Below are positions 6,410-8,218 of a stretch of 8,218 nt of DNA, piece after piece. Below the pieces are notes generated by a model. The model saw nothing but the letters and a program-made list of their open reading frames with translations, made no database searches and had not been told where the DNA came from. The position numbers were made by a program, and so were the translations under genes. Position 1 is the stretch's first letter. Each line of letters starts with the position of its first letter. The stretch spans positions 1-8,218 of the forward strand of contig WTIQ01000132.1 in assembly GCA_011525185.1 (NCBI GenBank), in the 5' to 3' direction. This stretch comes from Paracoccaceae bacterium. Lineage in GTDB: Bacteria > Pseudomonadota > Alphaproteobacteria > Rhodobacterales > Rhodobacteraceae.

Positions 6410-8218
6410 TCACTCAGCGGCAACACGCCCCTGAGTGAGAAGCGGCTTGAGGTAACGGCCCGTGTAGCTTTCGCTCACGTCAACGAGATGCTCGGGCGTG
6501 CCCTCGGCAACAATTCGTCCCCCTTTTTCCCCACCTTCTGGACCAATATCTATGATCCAATCCGCTGTCTTTACCACGTCAAGATTATGTTCAATCACAA
6601 TGACAGAGTTACCTTGCTCCACGAGCTCGTGGAGCACCTCCAGTAGTTTGCGAACATCTTCAAAATGAAGCCCTGTGGTGGGTTCGTCCAAAATATAAAG
6701 AGTGCGCCCTGTTGAGCGTTTGGAGAGCTCTTTGGACAGCTTGACGCGCTGTGCTTCTCCTCCTGAAAGCGTTGTCGCCTGTTGACCGACCTTGATATAT
6801 CCAAGGCCAACCCGCATCAGGGCGTCCATTTTTTCCCGAATGGAAGGCACAGCCTGAAAAAACGTTTGAGCATCCTCAACCGTCATATCCAAAACATCCG
6901 CAATGCTTTTGCCTTTAAATTGAATTTCAAGCGTTTCTCGGTTGTAGCGTGCCCCTTTACAGGTTTCACAGGTCACGTAGACATCTGGCAAAAAGTGCAT
7001 TTCAATTTTGATGACACCATCCCCCTGACAGGCCTCACAACGCCCTCCCTTGACATTAAAGCTAAAGCGGCCCGGCTTATAGCCGCGCGTCTTCGCCTCG
7101 GGCATGCCAGCAAACCATTCCCGGATCGGCGTAAAGGCCCCTGTATAAGTCGCTGGGTTTGAGCGCGGGGTACGTCCGATGGGACGCTGGTCAATATCAA
7201 TGACCTTATCCAGCAATTCCAAGCCTTTAATGGTTTCGCAGGGTGCAGGTGTTTGCTTAGCGCCGTTCAGTCGCATTGAAGCCGTTTTAAACAGGGTTTC
7301 AATCGTCAGCGTAGACTTCCCGCCCCCGGACACTCCGGTCACACAGACAAAGCGACCCAGAGGAAATTCCGCGGTAATCTCTTTGAGATTATTTCCTGTG
7401 GCTTTTATGACTTGGAGAGATTTTCCATTGCCAGCGCGTCTTTCAGACGGCACATCAATGCGTCGCGTTCCCGACAGATATTGGCCCGTCAGAGATTTTG
7501 GATCAGAGGCGATGTCCTGCGGGACACCTTGGCTCACCACTTGCCCCCCATGCACCCCTGCACCAGGTCCAATATCAAAGACATAATCCGCCTCGCGGAT
7601 CGCCTCTTCATCGTGTTCCACAACGATAACCGTGTTGCCCTGATCTCGCAGATTTTTCAGCGTCACCAAAAGCCGATCATTATCCCGCTGATGTAGGCCA
7701 ATTGAAGGCTCATCCAACACATACCAAACCCCCGTTAAACCGCTACCGATTTGACTGGCGAGGCGTATGCGTTGGCTCTCGCGACCTTATAAAGTGCCTG
7801 CATTGCGACTAAGGGTCAGGTATTCCAGCCCCACGTTATTCAGAAAGCCGAGCCGCTCTTTGATCTCTTTCAAGATGGCAGCGGCGATCTCGTTTTTCTG
7901 TTTGCTCAGGCTATCAGGGACCGAGGCGCACCACTCAAGAGCCTCCTTGATCGACATTTCCACGACTTGTCCCACATGCAGCCCCGCAATTTTGACGGCC
8001 AGCGCCTCTTGTCGCAGTCGATAACCGTCACAAGTCCTGCAAGGACGATTGTTTTGATAGTTTTCAAATTCTTCGCGCACCCAACTGCTATCGGTTTCAC
8101 GATAGCGCCGCTCCATGTTAGGTATCACCCCCTCAAACACCCGACTAACCTGATAAATGCGCCCCCCCTCGTCATAACGAAAGAGAATTTCTTCTTTGCC
8201 AGAGCCATGGAGAAATAC
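6410..8218 (-). pseudogene. uvrA: Excinuclease ABC subunit UvrA, 5' end outside the window, interrupted by an in-frame stop
   Basis: UvrA is the ATP-dependent DNA damage sensor of nucleotide excision repair and loads UvrB. About 601 residues of the usual roughly 940-950 are visible, in one frame from 8218 down to the TGA at 6410-6412. Visible in order: GSGKEE at the edge, FEGVIPN, ERRYRETDS, a CxxC (CRTC), the first ABC signature, Walker B LDEPSIGLHQ near 7700-7717, the second Walker A GVSGGGKST (7310-7336), a zinc module CEAC...CETC (about 6959-7039), an intact second signature LSGGEAQ (6749-6769) and Walker B ILDEPTTGLH. The first signature is broken: TAA at 7787-7789 replaces its serine and the second glycine is arginine. 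Both flanks are in the same frame and highly family-like, so this is a point nonsense change, not a frameshift or deletion. If real, the protein would end before the first Walker B and UvrA would be inactive. A sequencing or assembly error is the main alternative. The gene is convergent with the methyl-transfer operon and unrelated to it. Confidence 0.85.
7781..7789 (-). other. uvrA: Nonsense and missense lesion in the first ABC signature motif of uvrA
   Basis: Read on the minus strand, the codons are TAA, GGT, CGC where the family motif LSGGE requires Ser-Gly-Gly. The preceding Thr-Leu and the following Glu-Ser-Gln-Arg-Ile-Arg-Leu-Ala match the family, so the frame is certain. The intact second signature of the same gene uses TCA for its serine, and TCA to TAA is one base. 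GGC to CGC would be another single change. Confidence 0.85.

Noticed and set aside
6782..7586. Plus-strand open frames across uvrA
   Set aside because: They overlap conserved UvrA motifs on the minus strand and show no protein-like features of their own.
7720..7787. Frameshift or insertion splitting uvrA into two genes
   Set aside because: Both parts are in the same frame and translation through the stop gives continuous UvrA sequence without loss or gain of residues; only a point nonsense change is needed.
7787..7789. Recoded stop, such as selenocysteine or pyrrolysine
   Set aside because: The codon is TAA, not TGA or TAG, the motif needs serine, and no recoding structure is evident.

Overview
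The window looks like a chromosomal segment of an alphaproteobacterium, most likely a Rhodobacterales (roseobacter-type) marine bacterium. This rests on the style of the proteins: an alphaproteobacterial-type UvrA, and paired FAD oxidoreductase/GcvT fusion proteins next to a homocysteine S-methyltransferase. Base composition looks only moderately GC-rich by eye. The genus cannot be fixed from this sequence alone. No rRNA, tRNA, CRISPR array, insertion sequence or phage gene was seen.

Left part (1-6375, + strand): four genes read in one direction with tight junctions, probably one operon for methylated-amine demethylation and C1 transfer. First is a large flavoprotein of the dimethylglycine/sarcosine dehydrogenase type, missing only its first few codons at the window edge. 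Next is a four-helix membrane protein of unknown function. Third is a homocysteine S-methyltransferase with an intact zinc-cysteine set, starting on an ATGA overlap. Last is a second, complete flavoprotein of the same architecture as the first. The simplest reading is that methyl groups from a betaine-like donor go to homocysteine to make methionine, while the two flavoproteins oxidatively demethylate N-methyl glycines and hand the one-carbon unit to tetrahydrofolate. The first flavoprotein has an altered folate-site motif, so the two are probably not redundant.

Right part (6410-8218, - strand): the C-terminal two thirds of uvrA, convergent with the operon and separated from it by 34 bases. 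Its reading frame is continuous across the window except for one in-frame TAA at 7787-7789, exactly at the serine of the first ABC signature motif (LSGGE reads L-stop-G-R-E). Two further unusual substitutions lie within about 65 bases. This is either a real inactivating lesion of nucleotide excision repair or a local consensus error, and it is the most unusual thing in the window.
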